The notes: generated by a model from the sequence alone, not told the origin. DNA of 64,000 bases from Deinococcus sp. YIM 134068 (GCF_036543075.1 NZ_JAZHPF010000014.1:1-64000), one strand, 5' to 3'. Counted from the first letter of the stretch, positions 10,892 through 21,697 are shown. A program made the numbers and translations.

Positions 10892-12531
10892 GCCGCGCCC
10901 CCCGCCGCAAAGGCCGCCGCGACGACCTCGCGCGCCTCGGCCATGACCTGCCGCAAGTGTTCCGCGCCCTTGAAGCTCTCGGCGTAAATCTTGTACACGT
11001 CCTCCGTGCCGCTCGGGCGGGCGGCGAACCAGGCGTGGTCAGTCGTGACCTTCAGGCCGCCGATGGGTTCGTTGTTGCCGGGCGCGCGGGTCAGCTTGGC
11101 GGTGATGGGGTCGCCCGCGAGGGTGGAGGCCGTGACCTGTTCCGGGCTGAGGTTGGCGAGGACCTTCTTCTGCGCGCCGTTGGCGGGGGCGTCCTGGCGG
11201 TCGTAGGCGGTCTCGCCGTACCGCTCCGTCAGCGCGGCGAAGCGTTGGCTGGGCGTCTGTCCCGTCTTCGCCGTCATCTCGGCGGCGAGGAGGCCGGGGA
11301 TGAGGCCGTCCTTGTCGGTGCTCCACGCGCCGCCGTTCATCCGCAGGAAGCTCGCGCCCGCGCTCTCCTCGCCGCCGAAGCCGAAGGAGCCGTCCAGCAG
11401 ACCCGCGACGAAGTACTTGAAGCCGACGGGCACCTCCACCACCCGCCGCCCAATCCCCGCGCCCACCCGGTCGATCAGGGCGCTAGAGACGAGCGTCTTG
11501 CCGATGCCCGCGTCCGCCCGCCAGCCGGGGCGATTCTGGAACAGGTACTCGATCATCACCGCGAGGTAGTGGTTGGGGTTCATCAGCCCGTCCGAGGTCA
11601 CGATGCCGTGGCGGTCGGCGTCGGGGTCGTTGCCCACGGCCACGTCGTAGTCGTCCTTGAGGGCCAGCAGGCTCGCCATCGCCCACGGGCTGGAGCAGTC
11701 CATCCGAATCTTGCCGTCGCGGTCCACGCTCATAAAGGCGAAGCGGGGGTCCACCGCCGGGTTCACGATGGTGAGACTCAGGCCGTGCTGCTCCTTGATC
11801 GCCTCCCACACGGGCAGGCTGGCCCCACCGAGGGGGTCCACGCCCAGGCGCACGCCGCTCTCCCGGATGGCGGCGAGGTCCACCACCTCCCCGAGTTCGG
11901 CCACGTAGGGCGTGATGAAATCGCAGGGGTCCAGCCCGGCGAGCGCGTCGTCCAGACTCACCCGCTTGACCTCTCGCAACCCACCTTCCAGAATCGCGTT
12001 CGCCCGCTCCTGCACGGCCCGCGTCACGTCGGTGTCGGCGGGGCCGCCGCTCGGCGGGTTGTACTTGAAGCCGCCGTCCTGCGGGGGGTTGTGGCTCGGC
12101 GTGATGACGATGCCGTCCGCCGTGCCGCCCTGCCCCGCCCGGTTGTGACCCAGGATCGCGTGGCTGACGAGGGGCGTGGGCGTGAAGAAGCCCGGTTGGG
12201 CGCGCACCTGCACCCCGTTGGCGATCAGGACCTCCACCGCCGACATCCACGCGGGTTCGGAGAGGGCGTGAGTGTCCAGCCCCAGGTACAGCGGCCCGGT
12301 GATGCCCACCGCCGCCCGGTATTCGGCGACCGCCTGCGAGACGGCGAGGATGTGCGCCTCGTTGAAGGTGCCGTTCAGTGACGTGCCCCGGTGCCCGCTC
12401 GTGCCGAAGGAGACCCGTTGCGCCACGTTCCCCACGTCGGGCCGCTTCTCGTAGTAGGAGGCGACCAGCCGGGGAATGTTCGTCAGGAGGCTCTGCGGGG
12501 CGGTCTTGCCGGCGAGGTCGCTGAGGGTCAT
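10888..12531 (-). CDS. pgm: Phosphoglucomutase, alpha-D-glucose specific
   Basis: Interconverts glucose 1-phosphate and glucose 6-phosphate. The 547-residue protein has the four-domain alpha-D-phosphohexomutase layout: [10 protein letters not shown] near the N terminus, the phosphoserine loop TPSHNPP, the metal loop DPDADRHG, the sugar-binding loop GEESAGASF and a C-terminal phosphate-binding domain. The length matches the bacterial 545-550-residue Pgm type. A TAAACT box 6 bases upstream of the ATG marks a leaderless promoter. It shares a transcript with the small hypothetical gene downstream. Confidence 0.95.
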   Translation of the reverse strand: MTLSDLAGKTAPQSLLTNIPRLVASYYEKRPDVGNVAQRVSFGTSGHRGTSLNGTFNEAHILAVSQAVAEYRAAVGITGPLYLGLDTHALSEPAWMSAVEVLIANGVQVRAQPGFFTPTPLVSHAILGHNRAGQGGTADGIVITPSHNPPQDGGFKYNPPSGGPADTDVTRAVQERANAILEGGLREVKRVSLDDALAGLDPCDFITPYVAELGEVVDLAAIRESGVRLGVDPLGGASLPVWEAIKEQHGLSLTIVNPAVDPRFAFMSVDRDGKIRMDCSSPWAMASLLALKDDYDVAVGNDPDADRHGIVTSDGLMNPNHYLAVMIEYLFQNRPGWRADAGIGKTLVSSALIDRVGAGIGRRVVEVPVGFKYFVAGLLDGSFGFGGEESAGASFLRMNGGAWSTDKDGLIPGLLAAEMTAKTGQTPSQRFAALTERYGETAYDRQDAPANGAQKKVLANLSPEQVTASTLAGDPITAKLTRAPGNNEPIGGLKVTTDHAWFAARPSGTEDVYKIYAESFKGAEHLRQVMAEAREVVAAAFAAGGAA

Positions 12532-12537
12532 GGGGGC

Positions 12538-12543
12538 AGTTTA
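12538..12543 (-). promoter_or_regulatory. Leaderless-type -10 box of pgm (TAAACT)
   Basis: Ends 6 bases before the pgm ATG at 12531. Confidence 0.55.
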
Positions 12544-12703
12544 AGCAGTCAGGGTGCCCGTCCCTCAAGGCGGCGGCTCGCAGCGCGTTTACGAAGTCTT
12601 GGCAAGGGACGCCGGGCACCGCGTTTCGCTGGTGGCTGGAAGCTGGCCGCTGGCTGCCCTCCCAGCGTGAACCTCGTCGCGGAAGCCCCCACCCCTCCCC
12701 GCG

Positions 12704-12709
12704 TACCCT
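12704..12709 (+). promoter_or_regulatory. Leaderless-type -10 box (TACCCT)
   Basis: Ends 6 bases before the ATG of the 36-residue ORF at 12716, the main support for that gene. Confidence 0.4.
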
Positions 12710-12715
12710 GACCCT

Positions 12716-12826
12716 ATGCGCGAGTTTCTGAACGACTGGTGGCGGCTGCTCAAGCTCATCCTCGGGTCGGTGGCGGTGCCGGTGATCCTGTGGCTCCTGC
12801 TGGTGTGGGCGGGCGTGCTGCGGTAA
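12716..12826 (+). CDS. 36-residue single-helix membrane peptide
   Basis: A short ORF with a basic, Trp-containing N terminus ([13 protein letters not shown]) and one hydrophobic helix (residues 14-34). Amphipathic start plus single helix is typical of small regulatory or assembly membrane peptides. A -10 box lies 6 bases upstream. It sits alone between pgm and a repeat element. Confidence 0.5.
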   Translation: MREFLNDWWRLLKLILGSVAVPVILWLLLVWAGVLR

Positions 12827-12878
12827 GGAGTTGAGTTTGGGCAAGCGAGGTTTGTTACCCCTCCCAGCCTCCTCACAA

Positions 12879-13045
12879 ACGCTTGATGTGCATTAAGCAT
12901 TAAGAAGACAAGCGTGCCGGATATGTTTTTTTCTCCCTCTCCCCTTGCGGGAGAGGGTCGGGGAGAGGGGTGACGAGCAACGCTCGTCCTTCTGCCAGAG
13001 GGCGAAGACGCTCCCACCACCCGATCTGCAATTCACATCAGGCGT
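12879..13045 (+). repeat. Small inverted-repeat element, copy A (left of glpX)
   Basis: A 167-bp element with near-perfect 12-bp terminal inverted repeats: ACGCTTGATGTG at 12879-12890 and CACATCAGGCGT at 13034-13045 (11 of 12 pair). Inside is a strong GGGAGAGG-type hairpin and a GGGGTGACGAGCA segment. The reverse complement of the element at 14304-14462 aligns along most of its right half, so the two are inverted copies. It has no coding capacity, like a MITE or Deinococcus small noncoding repeat. Confidence 0.7.
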
Positions 13046-13203
13046 CACAGGGAGGGAGGAGCAACAAGACTCAGCCGCTCGCCTTCATGGGCAGCCAGTC
13101 GAAAATCGAGCTGACCTCCCCACTTTGTTCCTGGCGACTGGCGACCCCCTCCCGGTGACACCCTGGAACCACTCCCAGCGCCGCTCACCTCTTCGGCGCG
13201 TGA

Positions 13204-13209
13204 TACGGT
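13204..13209 (+). promoter_or_regulatory. Leaderless-type -10 box of glpX (TACGGT)
   Basis: Ends 6 bases before the glpX ATG at 13216. Confidence 0.5.
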
Positions 13210-13215
13210 CGCCCC

Positions 13216-14226
<1,011 letters not shown>

Positions 14227-14303
14227 GGTGGGCTGGAAGGGTGGGCTGTTGGGTCGCTCCCTCTGACAGCGGGTCTGCGACTCACACCGGCCCTCTCCCA
14301 CGA

Positions 14304-14462
14304 ACGCTTGATGTGAGTTGCGAACCGGGCAAAAGAAGCGTTGTCTTCGTCCAGCAGGAGGCCGAGCGGTGCTCGTCACCCCCCTCCCCAACCCTCCCCC
14401 ACAAGGAGGGAGGGAGAACAAAGTATCTCTAGGACGCTTGCCTTCTCCTGCACATCAAGCGT
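14304..14462 (-). repeat. Small inverted-repeat element, copy B (right of glpX)
   Basis: A 159-bp element with perfect 12-bp terminal inverted repeats: ACGCTTGATGTG at 14304-14315 and CACATCAAGCGT at 14451-14462. Its interior is the reverse complement of element A over the GGGGTGACGAGCA...GACGAAGAC stretch. A CCTCCCCC/GGAGGGAGG stem forms the core. Confidence 0.72.
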
Positions 14463-14535
14463 CACCAGGGAGGAGGGAGGAAATCACCTCTAGCTTCACC
14501 GACCGTTCAACATTGAAGAATCTGCTGCTCTGGGT

Positions 14536-14541
14536 TAGGGT
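14536..14541 (+). promoter_or_regulatory. Leaderless-type -10 box of wrbA (TAGGGT)
   Basis: Ends 5 bases before the ATG at 14547. Confidence 0.45.
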
Positions 14542-14546
14542 GAGGC

Positions 14547-15155
14547 ATGACGACTGCTGCCCCCATCCGAATGACCATCGTCTATTACTCGACCTACGGC
14601 ACGAACTACCAGATGGCCGAGGTCGCCGCCGAGGCCGCGCGGGAGGCAGGAGCGGAGGTCCGTTTGGTCAAGGCGCGCGAGACCGCCCCTCCCGAGGTCG
14701 TGAACGGGCAGGAGGCGTGGAAGGCCCAACTGGAGCGCACGGCCCATATCCCCGACGCGACCGTGGCCGACCTGGAGAACGTGGACGCCATCCTCTTCAG
14801 CACCCCCACCCGCTTCGGCGGCGCGGCGAGCCAGATTCGCGCTTACGTCGATACATTGGGCGGGCTGTGGGGCAGCGGGGCGCTGGCCGACAAGACCTTC
14901 AGCGCCATGACGAGCGCGCAGAATCCCAACGGCGGGCAGGAGACGACGCTCCAGACGCTGTACGTGATGGCGATGCACTGGGGCGCGATCCTGGTGCCGC
15001 CCGGTTACACGGACAAGGTGATCTTCGCGTCGGGCGGCAACCCCTACGGCGCGAGCGTGACGGCCAACGGCGAGCCGCTGAGCGACGAGGACAAGGCCAC
15101 CATCCGCCACCAGGCCCGGCGTCAGGTCGAGCTGACGCGGCGGCTCAAGGGCTGA
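14547..15155 (+). CDS. wrbA: NAD(P)H:quinone oxidoreductase, WrbA type
   Basis: A flavodoxin-like two-electron quinone reductase that avoids semiquinone formation under oxidative stress. The 202-residue protein has the FMN phosphate loop near the N terminus ([13 protein letters not shown]), the STPTRFGG loop and the flavin-binding [12 protein letters not shown] / [13 protein letters not shown] segments of WrbA. It is monocistronic, and its stop codon lies inside a long palindrome shared with the convergent gene. Confidence 0.92.
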   Translation: MTTAAPIRMTIVYYSTYGTNYQMAEVAAEAAREAGAEVRLVKARETAPPEVVNGQEAWKAQLERTAHIPDATVADLENVDAILFSTPTRFGGAASQIRAYVDTLGGLWGSGALADKTFSAMTSAQNPNGGQETTLQTLYVMAMHWGAILVPPGYTDKVIFASGGNPYGASVTANGEPLSDEDKATIRHQARRQVELTRRLKG

Positions 15156-15214
15156 GGGTCAAGAGGAGACGCGCCCTGGGACGGACCGGGACGCGTTTCC
15201 TCTTGACCCTCAGC
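15151..15214. terminator. Long bidirectional palindrome containing both stop codons
   Basis: GCTGAGGGTCAAGAGGA (15151-15167) pairs perfectly with the arm ending CCTCTTGACCCTCAGC (15198-15214), and the inner ACGCG/CGCGT adds five more pairs. The wrbA stop (15153-15155) and the convergent gene's stop (15210-15212) both lie in the arms. It should terminate transcription from both sides although no long U tract is present. Confidence 0.75.
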
Positions 15215-16295
15215 GGGGGTACAGGTCCCGGAAATACGGACCCCGCACGTTGGCCGCTGGACGCAGGGCCGAGTAGGGAAGCGTCACCGTCTCCGCGCAG
15301 GCGAAGGCGACGTGGGGCAGACCGGACGGCGTGAGGGCGAGGCCCTTGCCCGTCAGGTGCGCCGTGAACTTCGGTTCGCGGTCCGTCAGCACGTCGCGGC
15401 AGATGCCGTCCGCCCGACCGTGGGCGAGGGAGAGGGCGGAGAGGCGCGCGGGGGTCAGGCCCGGCCAGAGCGCCGTGACGGGCACTTCCCGTCCTGTCGC
15501 GCGGTCGAGGATCAGGCCCACGTCGTAGGCGTCGGGATGCACCCCGCCGCAGGAGTACGAGGCCGTCTCGAACAGGCTGACGAGGCGGCGGCCCTGCCAC
15601 GTCACGCGGGCGGTGAGCGTGTAGCCGTCACCCGACTCGCGGCCCGGCGGCTGACCCAGGTCCGACGTGCAGGTGAGGGCGTTCGCGGCGTGTTCGAGCT
15701 GGCGGTCTTGCAGGGCGGCATTCAGCGCGGCACTTCCGTTCGAGATGCGTGGGTAGGACACCCCGCTGAGCGGTTCGCGGACGCCGCCCGCCTCCCTCAC
15801 CCACGCCCGGTTGAGCTTGAGGAAGGTCAGGGGGTCGGACGCGCGCAGCCGCCGCAGGCCGGGCGAGCTGGGCAGGTTGAGGGGCAGGCGCGTCACGTCG
15901 AGCGGGGCGAGAGCGACGGGGAGGGTCCTCCGCCCGTCCGGGCCGGTCCAGGTTCCCGACAGTGCCGCCCCGGCGCGGCGCAGGCGAAGGCACCCGGTCA
16001 CTCTTCTGCGGCCCTCGGCCACCGACCAGACCTCCTCCCGCAGGAGCAGGGTGTCACCCGTCCAGCCCGGCACGAGCGCAATGTTCACGCCCCGCCGCTC
16101 ATAGAAATACCGCGCCTCCTCGCCGTCCTCCCCCTTTCCCAGCGCGAGGGCGACGGGCAGACCACCCACGCTGCCCCGGAAAACGCCCGACTCCGCCCAC
16201 GTCGGGACGCCCGCCTGCCCCTCACACACCTGCTGGGCCGTGGCCGACGCGCCGAGGAGCAACGTCCCCACCACTGCATCCATCAAGCCGCGCAT
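15210..16295 (-). CDS. Secreted protein with DUF3298/RsiV-like C-terminal domain
   Basis: 361 residues with a signal peptide (cleavage probably after ATAQQ). The C-terminal half contains [16 protein letters not shown] followed by LDRATGREV, the signature of DUF3298/RsiV domains, which bind lysozyme or occur in cell-wall sensors. The N-terminal half looks like a separate beta-rich domain. A TAGCCT box 6 bases before the ATG gives a leaderless start. Substrate and partner unknown. Confidence 0.72.
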   Translation of the reverse strand: MRGLMDAVVGTLLLGASATAQQVCEGQAGVPTWAESGVFRGSVGGLPVALALGKGEDGEEARYFYERRGVNIALVPGWTGDTLLLREEVWSVAEGRRRVTGCLRLRRAGAALSGTWTGPDGRRTLPVALAPLDVTRLPLNLPSSPGLRRLRASDPLTFLKLNRAWVREAGGVREPLSGVSYPRISNGSAALNAALQDRQLEHAANALTCTSDLGQPPGRESGDGYTLTARVTWQGRRLVSLFETASYSCGGVHPDAYDVGLILDRATGREVPVTALWPGLTPARLSALSLAHGRADGICRDVLTDREPKFTAHLTGKGLALTPSGLPHVAFACAETVTLPYSALRPAANVRGPYFRDLYPR

Positions 16296-16301
16296 GGAAG
16301 C

Positions 16302-16307
16302 AGGCTA
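16302..16307 (-). promoter_or_regulatory. Leaderless-type -10 box (TAGCCT)
   Basis: Ends 6 bases before the ATG at 16295 and overlaps the 3' end of the phosphoesterase gene upstream. Confidence 0.5.
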
Positions 16308-17054
16308 CCCCGTGCGGCTGTCGAAGGTCCCGGAGCGCAGGAGTTCCGCCTGTTCCCGCCCGAAGGGGGTGTGGGCGGTGGCCCATGCCACGGCGGCCTC
16401 CACGTCGTAGGGGACGGCACGGAAGTCCACAGTCCACACGTCCAGACGGCGTTCGAGCAGCGTCCAGCGGGCGCGCGGGTCGCCGTCCACCTGATCGCTC
16501 ACGGCACCTGCGTTCACCACGAGGGTGTCCCCCACACGGGTCGCGCCGGGGCGGTGGGTGTGGCCGCATAGCACGACCTCGGCACCGAGCGGCTGAACGA
16601 GCGCCCGCAGCTCGCGCGGGTCGCGGGCACGGTAGAAGCCTCCGCCCGCCGGGTCCGCTTGCCAGACCCACAGCAGGCTCTCCCAGGTGCTCGCGGGCGT
16701 GCCGTGACAGGCGAGGAGGGCACCGTCCAGCGCGCAGGCCGTGAGGGGCAGGGCGGCCAGCCGGGCGAGCATGCCCGCGTCCACATGGGCCTCCAGCCAC
16801 GCCCCGTAGGCGCGGGTAAGGGGCGAGCGGCGACCGCCGGGCCACAGCTTTTCCTCGTTGTTGCCGCGCACCTCCAGCGCCCCGGCCTCCGCCAGTTCCG
16901 CCTGCCATGCCGCCGCGCAGGCCGGGTCCGCCGCACCCTCCACCTGATCGCCCAGGTTCACGGTCAGGTCGGGGGCCGCCGCCCGCACCTCGCGCAAGAC
17001 GGCCTCCAGCGCGAAGGCGTTGCCGTGAACGTCGCCGATCACCGCCACCCTCAC
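16305..17054 (-). CDS. Metallophosphoesterase (calcineurin-like)
   Basis: 249 residues from a GTG start. All five phosphoesterase motifs are present: GDVHGN near the start, [19 protein letters not shown] and GHTHRPG. This domain order is that of the YfcE/DR1281-type phosphodiesterases that hydrolyse phosphodiesters with two metal ions in the cytoplasm. The natural substrate cannot be read from sequence. It is divergent from dcd, with only 50 bases between the starts. Confidence 0.88.
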   Translation of the reverse strand: MRVAVIGDVHGNAFALEAVLREVRAAAPDLTVNLGDQVEGAADPACAAAWQAELAEAGALEVRGNNEEKLWPGGRRSPLTRAYGAWLEAHVDAGMLARLAALPLTACALDGALLACHGTPASTWESLLWVWQADPAGGGFYRARDPRELRALVQPLGAEVVLCGHTHRPGATRVGDTLVVNAGAVSDQVDGDPRARWTLLERRLDVWTVDFRAVPYDVEAAVAWATAHTPFGREQAELLRSGTFDSRTG

Positions 17055-17091
17055 CAGTCCCGCCTCACGGGTGCAGGCTAACGCCGCCCGG

Positions 17092-17097
17092 TAGGAT
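17092..17097 (+). promoter_or_regulatory. Leaderless-type -10 box of dcd (TAGGAT)
   Basis: Ends 7 bases before the dcd ATG at 17105. Confidence 0.6.
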
Positions 17098-17104
17098 ACG
17101 GGTC

Positions 17105-18811
17105 ATGAGCATCCTGCCCGACTGGCGCATCCGCGAACTCGCCCGAGCGGGGATGATCGAACCCTTCGAGGACCGCCTCGTGCGGACCGCCGAGAACGCC
17201 AGCGTCATCTCCTACGGCCTGAGCAGCTTCGGCTACGACCTGCGCTGTGCCGACGAGTGGAAGGTCTTCACCAACGTCCACGGTGCCCTCGTGGACCCCA
17301 AGAACTTCGATGCCCGCTCCTTCGTGGACATTCAGGCGAATGAAATTATCATTCCGCCGAACTCGTTTGTCTTAGCACGGAGCTTGGAGTACATACGGAT
17401 TCCCGACAACGTGATGGTGGTGGCGCTCGGCAAGTCTACCTACGCCCGCTGCTTCTCCGGCGATACGCGCGTCGCGCTCGTGGATGGTCGCGCCCCCACG
17501 CTGGAGGAGATGGCGGAGGGAGCCGGGCGGGGCGAAGTGTACTTCGGCTACAGTGTCGGTCCACGCGGGCAGGTGATGGTGACGGAATTGACGGCCCCGC
17601 GCCTCGTGGGCCGGGACACGCTGCTGGAGGTCACGCTCGACAACGGTCGGGTCGTCCACGCCACGCCCGACCACGAGTTCCTGCTGCGCGACGGGGCGAT
17701 GCGGCCCGCCGGGGAACTGCGGCCCGGCGCGTCCCTGATGCCGCTGTACCGTTCGCTGCGGCGCGGGTATGAGATGACCTTCCAGCCCCTGACGGGCCAC
17801 ATGCTCGCCACCCACCGCCTCGCGGACGCCTGGAACCTCCGGCACGGCGTCTACCCGGAGCAGCCCGGCACCCACCGCCACCACCTCGACGGCGACCGGC
17901 TGAACAACAATCCGTGGAACCTCACCCGCATGGAGGCGAGCGCCCACATCCGGTGGCACAACACCCGGAACTACGGCGAGGACTTCGACGCGCAGGCCCA
18001 CGGCGCGGCCATCGGGGACGCCCTGACGCGTCTGCGAGAGGACGACGCATGGTACGCGCGCTACCGGGCCGCCCAGGCGAGCCGCGCGACGCGCTTCTGG
18101 ACAGAAGACGCCTACGCTTCCCAACGCGCCGCCCTGCTGGAATACCACCGGACCCGCTGGACCGAGGAGGAACGGGAGGCCCAACGCGCGAGGCAGGAGG
18201 CGTACTGGACGGCCCACCCGGAGGCCCGAACAGCTCAGGGCCAGCGTTCTCAGGCCGCGTGGGAACGGGGCGGCAGCGAGCGCCGCGAACGGCAGGCCGC
18301 CCACGCCCGCACCCTCAAGCTGCGCGAGGACATCACCGAGGAGGCGGTACGCCGGGCACTCGACGCCACCGGCTCCCTGCGCGGCGTGGCCCGCCTCCTC
18401 AACGTGGACCGCAGCGCCTTCCGCCGCTTCCCGCACGTCATCGCCGAGTTCCGGGGCCAGCCTGGACGGGGCCGACCCAGCGCCAACCACAAAGTCACCC
18501 ACATCCGTGAGCTGGCAGGAGACCACGACGTGTACTGCCTGACGGTGCCGGAGGCGGGCAATTTCGCCCTCGATGCCGGAGTCTTCGTGAGCAATTGCGG
18601 CATCGTCGCAAACGTAACTCCTTTAGAACCCGGCTGGGAAGGCCATGTCACCCTCGAATTTAGTAATACAACTCCTCTTCCCGCCAAGATGTACGCCAAC
18701 GAGGGCTGCGTTCAGCTTCTCTTCTTCGAGGGTGAGCGGCCCGAAGTCACGTACGGCGACCGTCAGGGGAAGTATCAAGGACAGAAGGGCGTCACCCTTC
18801 CGAAGATGTGA
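17105..18811 (+). CDS. dcd: dCTP deaminase interrupted in frame by an intein
   Basis: Deaminates dCTP to dUTP, feeding dTTP synthesis. The precursor has 568 residues: N-extein 1-115, intein 116-497, C-extein 498-568. The exteins together give a normal 186-residue enzyme. The intein interrupts the conserved STYAR/CGI active-site block, and the catalytic Glu lies in the C-extein block GHVTLEFSN. Activity therefore depends on splicing. Codons on both sides of the insertion are unlike the rest of the gene (about 17338-17407 and 18596-18690). A TAGGAT box 7 bases upstream gives a leaderless start; GpsA, NrdR and DnaB elsewhere in the window are not linked to it. Confidence 0.95.
   Translation: MSILPDWRIRELARAGMIEPFEDRLVRTAENASVISYGLSSFGYDLRCADEWKVFTNVHGALVDPKNFDARSFVDIQANEIIIPPNSFVLARSLEYIRIPDNVMVVALGKSTYARCFSGDTRVALVDGRAPTLEEMAEGAGRGEVYFGYSVGPRGQVMVTELTAPRLVGRDTLLEVTLDNGRVVHATPDHEFLLRDGAMRPAGELRPGASLMPLYRSLRRGYEMTFQPLTGHMLATHRLADAWNLRHGVYPEQPGTHRHHLDGDRLNNNPWNLTRMEASAHIRWHNTRNYGEDFDAQAHGAAIGDALTRLREDDAWYARYRAAQASRATRFWTEDAYASQRAALLEYHRTRWTEEEREAQRARQEAYWTAHPEARTAQGQRSQAAWERGGSERRERQAAHARTLKLREDITEEAVRRALDATGSLRGVARLLNVDRSAFRRFPHVIAEFRGQPGRGRPSANHKVTHIRELAGDHDVYCLTVPEAGNFALDAGVFVSNCGIVANVTPLEPGWEGHVTLEFSNTTPLPAKMYANEGCVQLLFFEGERPEVTYGDRQGKYQGQKGVTLPKM
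17450..18595 (+). mobile_element. Intein with HNH homing endonuclease inside dcd
   Basis: 382 residues from Cys (TGC at 17450) to Asn (AAT at 18593-18595), followed by Cys+1. Splicing block A is [13 protein letters not shown], block B contains ATPDHEFL, block F is [15 protein letters not shown] and block G is GVFVSN-C. The residue before the terminal Asn is Ser, where most inteins have His. The central region holds an HNH nuclease core ([17 protein letters not shown]), then basic helical repeats and a helix-turn-helix-like segment ([19 protein letters not shown]) that may read target DNA. The endonuclease looks intact. Confidence 0.93.
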
Positions 18812-18819
18812 GGGAAGAG

Positions 18820-19203
18820 ATGGAATCCAAAGAGAATTCAAAACTCACCCCCGGCCTGCTGGCCCTCGCCGCCCTGTTCATAGGCGCGGGCATCCTCCAT
18901 TTCGTGAGACCGGAGCCGTTCGACCGGATCGTGCCGCCGGGGCTGCCCCTCCCCGCGCGCACGGCCACCCTCGTCAGCGGGGCGGCGGAGATTGCGGGCG
19001 GGCTGGGACTCCTCCATCCGGCCACGCGCCCGGCGGCCCGGCTGGGACTCCTCACCCTCCTCGTCGCCGTGTTCCCGGCGAACGTCCTCATGGCGCAGCA
19101 CCCCGAACGCTTCCGCCCGCTGCCGGAGTGGGGACTGTGGGCGCGGCTGCCGCTCCAACCGCTGCTGATGTGGCTCGTGTGGCGGGCGGGGAGGGGGCGC
19201 TAA
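18820..19203 (+). CDS. DoxX-like four-helix membrane protein
   Basis: 127 residues with four hydrophobic helices (about 15-32, 43-62, 70-88 and 102-120) and the [14 protein letters not shown] motif after the first helix that marks the DoxX-like family. Relatives act in redox or sulphur homeostasis at the membrane, but this branch is uncharacterised. The start is the ATG at 18820, preceded by GGGAAGAG; a GTG at 18808 overlaps the dcd stop and is possible. It probably shares the dcd transcript. Its stop overlaps the stop of the convergent thioesterase. Confidence 0.72.
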   Translation: MESKENSKLTPGLLALAALFIGAGILHFVRPEPFDRIVPPGLPLPARTATLVSGAAEIAGGLGLLHPATRPAARLGLLTLLVAVFPANVLMAQHPERFRPLPEWGLWARLPLQPLLMWLVWRAGRGR

Positions 19204-19637
19204 TCCGCCCGCAGACCTTCCAGCGCGGCGCGTAACTCGGCGGGAAGCTCGGTCGGGCGGCGGGTCCCCCGGTCCACGTAGACATGGACGAAGTGGCCCT
19301 GCGCGCAGGCCGCGTCCTCCCCCTCGCGGAAGACGGCGAGTTCGTAGCGCACGCTGCTGCGGCCCACATGGGCGACCCGCACGCCGACGCTCAGCAGCTC
19401 GGGGAACGCGGCGGGGGCGAAGAAGGCACAGCCCGTCTCCACGACCAGCCCGATCACGGTGCCCGCGTGTGGGTCCAGCGCCCCCCGCGCGGCGAGGTAG
19501 GCGTTCACGGCGGTGTCGAAGTAGGCGTAGTAGGTGACGTTGTTGACGTGCCCGTACACGTCGTTGTCCGCCCAGCGGGTCGGGGTGGGGTGGTGATGGG
19601 GGTAGGCGGTGCGCGCTTCGGGGGTGGGCCGGGTCAT
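19200..19637 (-). CDS. Acyl-CoA thioesterase, 4HBT hot-dog fold
   Basis: 145 residues with the 4-hydroxybenzoyl-CoA thioesterase signature [21 protein letters not shown], whose Asp is catalytic. It should hydrolyse a short- or medium-chain or aromatic acyl-CoA in the cytoplasm; the exact substrate is unknown. A TACGCT box 6 bases before the ATG gives a leaderless start. Its TAG overlaps the TAA of the DoxX-like gene on the other strand. Confidence 0.87.
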   Translation of the reverse strand: MTRPTPEARTAYPHHHPTPTRWADNDVYGHVNNVTYYAYFDTAVNAYLAARGALDPHAGTVIGLVVETGCAFFAPAAFPELLSVGVRVAHVGRSSVRYELAVFREGEDAACAQGHFVHVYVDRGTRRPTELPAELRAALEGLRAD

Positions 19638-19643
19638 GCGACG

Positions 19644-19649
19644 AGCGTA
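19644..19649 (-). promoter_or_regulatory. Leaderless-type -10 box (TACGCT)
   Basis: Ends 6 bases before the thioesterase ATG at 19637. Confidence 0.5.
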
Positions 19650-19777
19650 GAACGTGGGCGATGGACCGTGGGCTACGAGCCGTGAGCTAAAAAGGGGCGA
19701 GTCCCCCCAACGGCCTTCAAGGTCAGGGAGACTCGCGGTTCTGGCGCTGGCGACTGGAAGCTGGCGACCCTTCCGAA

Positions 19778-20356
19778 TCAGCCGCTGCTTCGCTGAACGG
19801 TCGAGCCTTCCGGAACGGGTGAGGCCGAGTGGAACACGCCCAGACGCGGCAGCACCCAGCGGTCGAGGCCCCACCAGCCCGCCACCCGCCACCCGAGGAC
19901 GAGCCACGTCGCCAGGATGAACAGCACGGGGTTGGAGGACAGCGTGCCCGCCAGCAGGAAGTTCGCGTTCATCAGGCCGCCGAAGAAGGCGGCGATGCCC
20001 GTCAGCAGGCCCAGGATCAGGGCGATGCCGACGGCCACCTCGCCGAACGCCACGAGATACGAGAACAGGGTGGCATTGGGCAGCGCGACGTTCTCGATGA
20101 ACCACGCGTACCACCCCGTCACCGAGGGCCGCTCCCCGCCCGCCCGTTCCAGAGCGCCACGCAGGAAGCCGCCGATGGCGGTGCCTGCCCCCGACCCGAC
20201 CCAGGCGGGGTCCGTGACCTTGTGCCAGCCCGCCTGTAGCCATTGCCAGCCCACATAGACGCGAATCAGGGTCCACAGGGGTGCGAGGCGCGTGTCGGCG
20301 AAGAGCAGCCGGGAGAGGCGAGGTTCGTTTACGGTGGGAGCTTGAGTGACAGTCAT
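19778..20356 (-). CDS. DoxX family membrane protein
   Basis: 192 residues with an N-terminal cytoplasmic tail, the DoxX motif [16 protein letters not shown], and helices at about 90-115, 118-135 and 142-160. In actinobacteria DoxX proteins pair with superoxide dismutase and a thiol transferase; no such partner is adjacent here. The start has an AAGGAG ribosome site, so this gene, unlike many neighbours, has a normal leader. It is divergent from the thiolase gene. Confidence 0.82.
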   Translation of the reverse strand: MTVTQAPTVNEPRLSRLLFADTRLAPLWTLIRVYVGWQWLQAGWHKVTDPAWVGSGAGTAIGGFLRGALERAGGERPSVTGWYAWFIENVALPNATLFSYLVAFGEVAVGIALILGLLTGIAAFFGGLMNANFLLAGTLSSNPVLFILATWLVLGWRVAGWWGLDRWVLPRLGVFHSASPVPEGSTVQRSSG

Positions 20357-20435
20357 GTCCGTCTCCTTGTCGAGAAGATCGTCCCGCCGTCCCATTACCA
20401 CGTCGTTACGGGCCGTCCCTGTAACGCCCCCTCGC

Positions 20436-20441
20436 TACACT
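20436..20441 (+). promoter_or_regulatory. Leaderless-type -10 box (TACACT)
   Basis: Ends 7 bases before the thiolase ATG at 20449. Confidence 0.6.
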
Positions 20442-20448
20442 GCCCCGC

Positions 20449-21618
20449 ATGGACAATCTGGTAGTCACGGTGGCGAAGCGCACGCCCATCGGCAGCTTTC
20501 TGGGCACCCTCGCGGACGTGAGCGCCGCCGATCTCGCCATCACGGTAGCGAAGTCAGTGCTGGAGGGCGTGAACGGCGACGACGTGGCCGACGTGATCGT
20601 GGGCAACGTGCTTCAGGCCGGGCAGGGCATGAACGTCGCCCGGCAGGTCGCGGTGAAGTCGGGCCTTCCCCAGCACGTGCCGGGCCTGACGGTGAACCGA
20701 GTCTGTGGCTCCGGCCTCCAGGCGGTCATCAGCGCCGCGCAGGGCCTCCGGGCCGGGGACGGCAGGCTCTACCTCGCGGGCGGCACCGAGAGCATGAGCG
20801 GGGCACCGCACCTCCTCCCCCGCGCCCGGCAGGGCTACCGGCTGGGGCACGTGCAGGCGCGCGACTCCATCCTCAGCGAGGGCCTGACCGACGCCTTCCA
20901 CGACATTCATATGGGCCTCACCGCCGAGAACATCGCCGAGCAGTGGGGGCTGAGCCGCGAGGAGCAGGACGCCTTCGCGCTGGAAACGCAGAACCGCACC
21001 GCCCGCGCCATCGAGCAGGGTCACTTCAAGACCGAGACCGTGCCCGTCGAGGTGCCGGGCAGGAAGGGGCCGACCCTGTTCGACACCGACGAGTACCCGC
21101 GCGCCACGAGCATGGAGGCCCTCGCCAAGCTGAGGCCCGCCTTCAAGAAGGACGGCACGGTGACGGCTGGGAACGCGAGCGGGCTGAACGACGGCGCGGC
21201 CATGCTCGTCGTGACGACCGAGGACTACGCGGCGGCGAACGGGCTGCCCGTGCTGGCCGAACTCGTGAGCTACGCGGCCATCGGTGTTGATCCGGCCATC
21301 ATGGGCATCGGTCCGGCCAGGGCTGTTCCCATCGCACTCGATAAGGCGGGAATGACGCTCGCGGACGTGGACCTGCTGGAGCTGAACGAGGCGTTCGCGG
21401 CGCAGAGTCTGGCGGTCATTCGTGATCTGGGGGCCGACCCGGCGAGGGTGAACATCACGGGTGGCGCAATTTCGCTGGGGCATCCTATCGGGGCGTCGGG
21501 GGCGCGGGTGCTGACGACCCTGATTCACTCGCTGCGGCGGGAGGGCAAGGAGACGGGCGTGGCGAGCCTGTGCATCGGTGGCGGCATGGGCATCGCTGTG
21601 GTTGTGCGGGCGCGGTAG
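20449..21618 (+). CDS. Acetyl-CoA C-acetyltransferase (thiolase)
   Basis: Condenses two acetyl-CoA or cleaves acetoacetyl-CoA / 3-ketoacyl-CoA. The 389-residue protein has the acyl-enzyme Cys in [12 protein letters not shown], the [16 protein letters not shown] histidine motif and the second catalytic Cys in [11 protein letters not shown]. The [12 protein letters not shown] block is also standard. Monocistronic and leaderless; no other beta-oxidation gene is adjacent, so the direction of use is open. Confidence 0.93.
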   Translation: MDNLVVTVAKRTPIGSFLGTLADVSAADLAITVAKSVLEGVNGDDVADVIVGNVLQAGQGMNVARQVAVKSGLPQHVPGLTVNRVCGSGLQAVISAAQGLRAGDGRLYLAGGTESMSGAPHLLPRARQGYRLGHVQARDSILSEGLTDAFHDIHMGLTAENIAEQWGLSREEQDAFALETQNRTARAIEQGHFKTETVPVEVPGRKGPTLFDTDEYPRATSMEALAKLRPAFKKDGTVTAGNASGLNDGAAMLVVTTEDYAAANGLPVLAELVSYAAIGVDPAIMGIGPARAVPIALDKAGMTLADVDLLELNEAFAAQSLAVIRDLGADPARVNITGGAISLGHPIGASGARVLTTLIHSLRREGKETGVASLCIGGGMGIAVVVRAR

Positions 21619-21685
21619 CGGTGAGGGTCGCGCTCGCCCTGCTTCTAAATGAACCGTCGTCGGGGTAGACGGCGAGTCCGACGCC

Positions 21686-21691
21686 TAGCAT
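21686..21691 (+). promoter_or_regulatory. Leaderless-type -10 box (TAGCAT)
   Basis: Ends 6 bases before the ATG at 21698. Confidence 0.5.
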
Positions 21692-21697
21692 GACCCC

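Larger units (their letters stand above)
12827..13215. other. Spacer before glpX, mostly a small repeat element
   Basis: The 389 bases contain repeat element A (12879-13045), a short copy of the GCGACTGG word family (13128-13145) and the glpX -10 box. No other coding signal is seen. Confidence 0.55.
14227..14546. other. Spacer after glpX, mostly a small repeat element
   Basis: Holds repeat element B (14304-14462) and the wrbA promoter. No coding signal and no clean terminator for glpX apart from the element's GGAGGG hairpin. Confidence 0.5.

Noticed and set aside
12920..12975. CRISPR-like or terminator repeat (CTCTCCCCTTGCGGGAGAGGG)
   Set aside because: A single hairpin inside repeat element A, not a regularly spaced array; no cas genes in the window.
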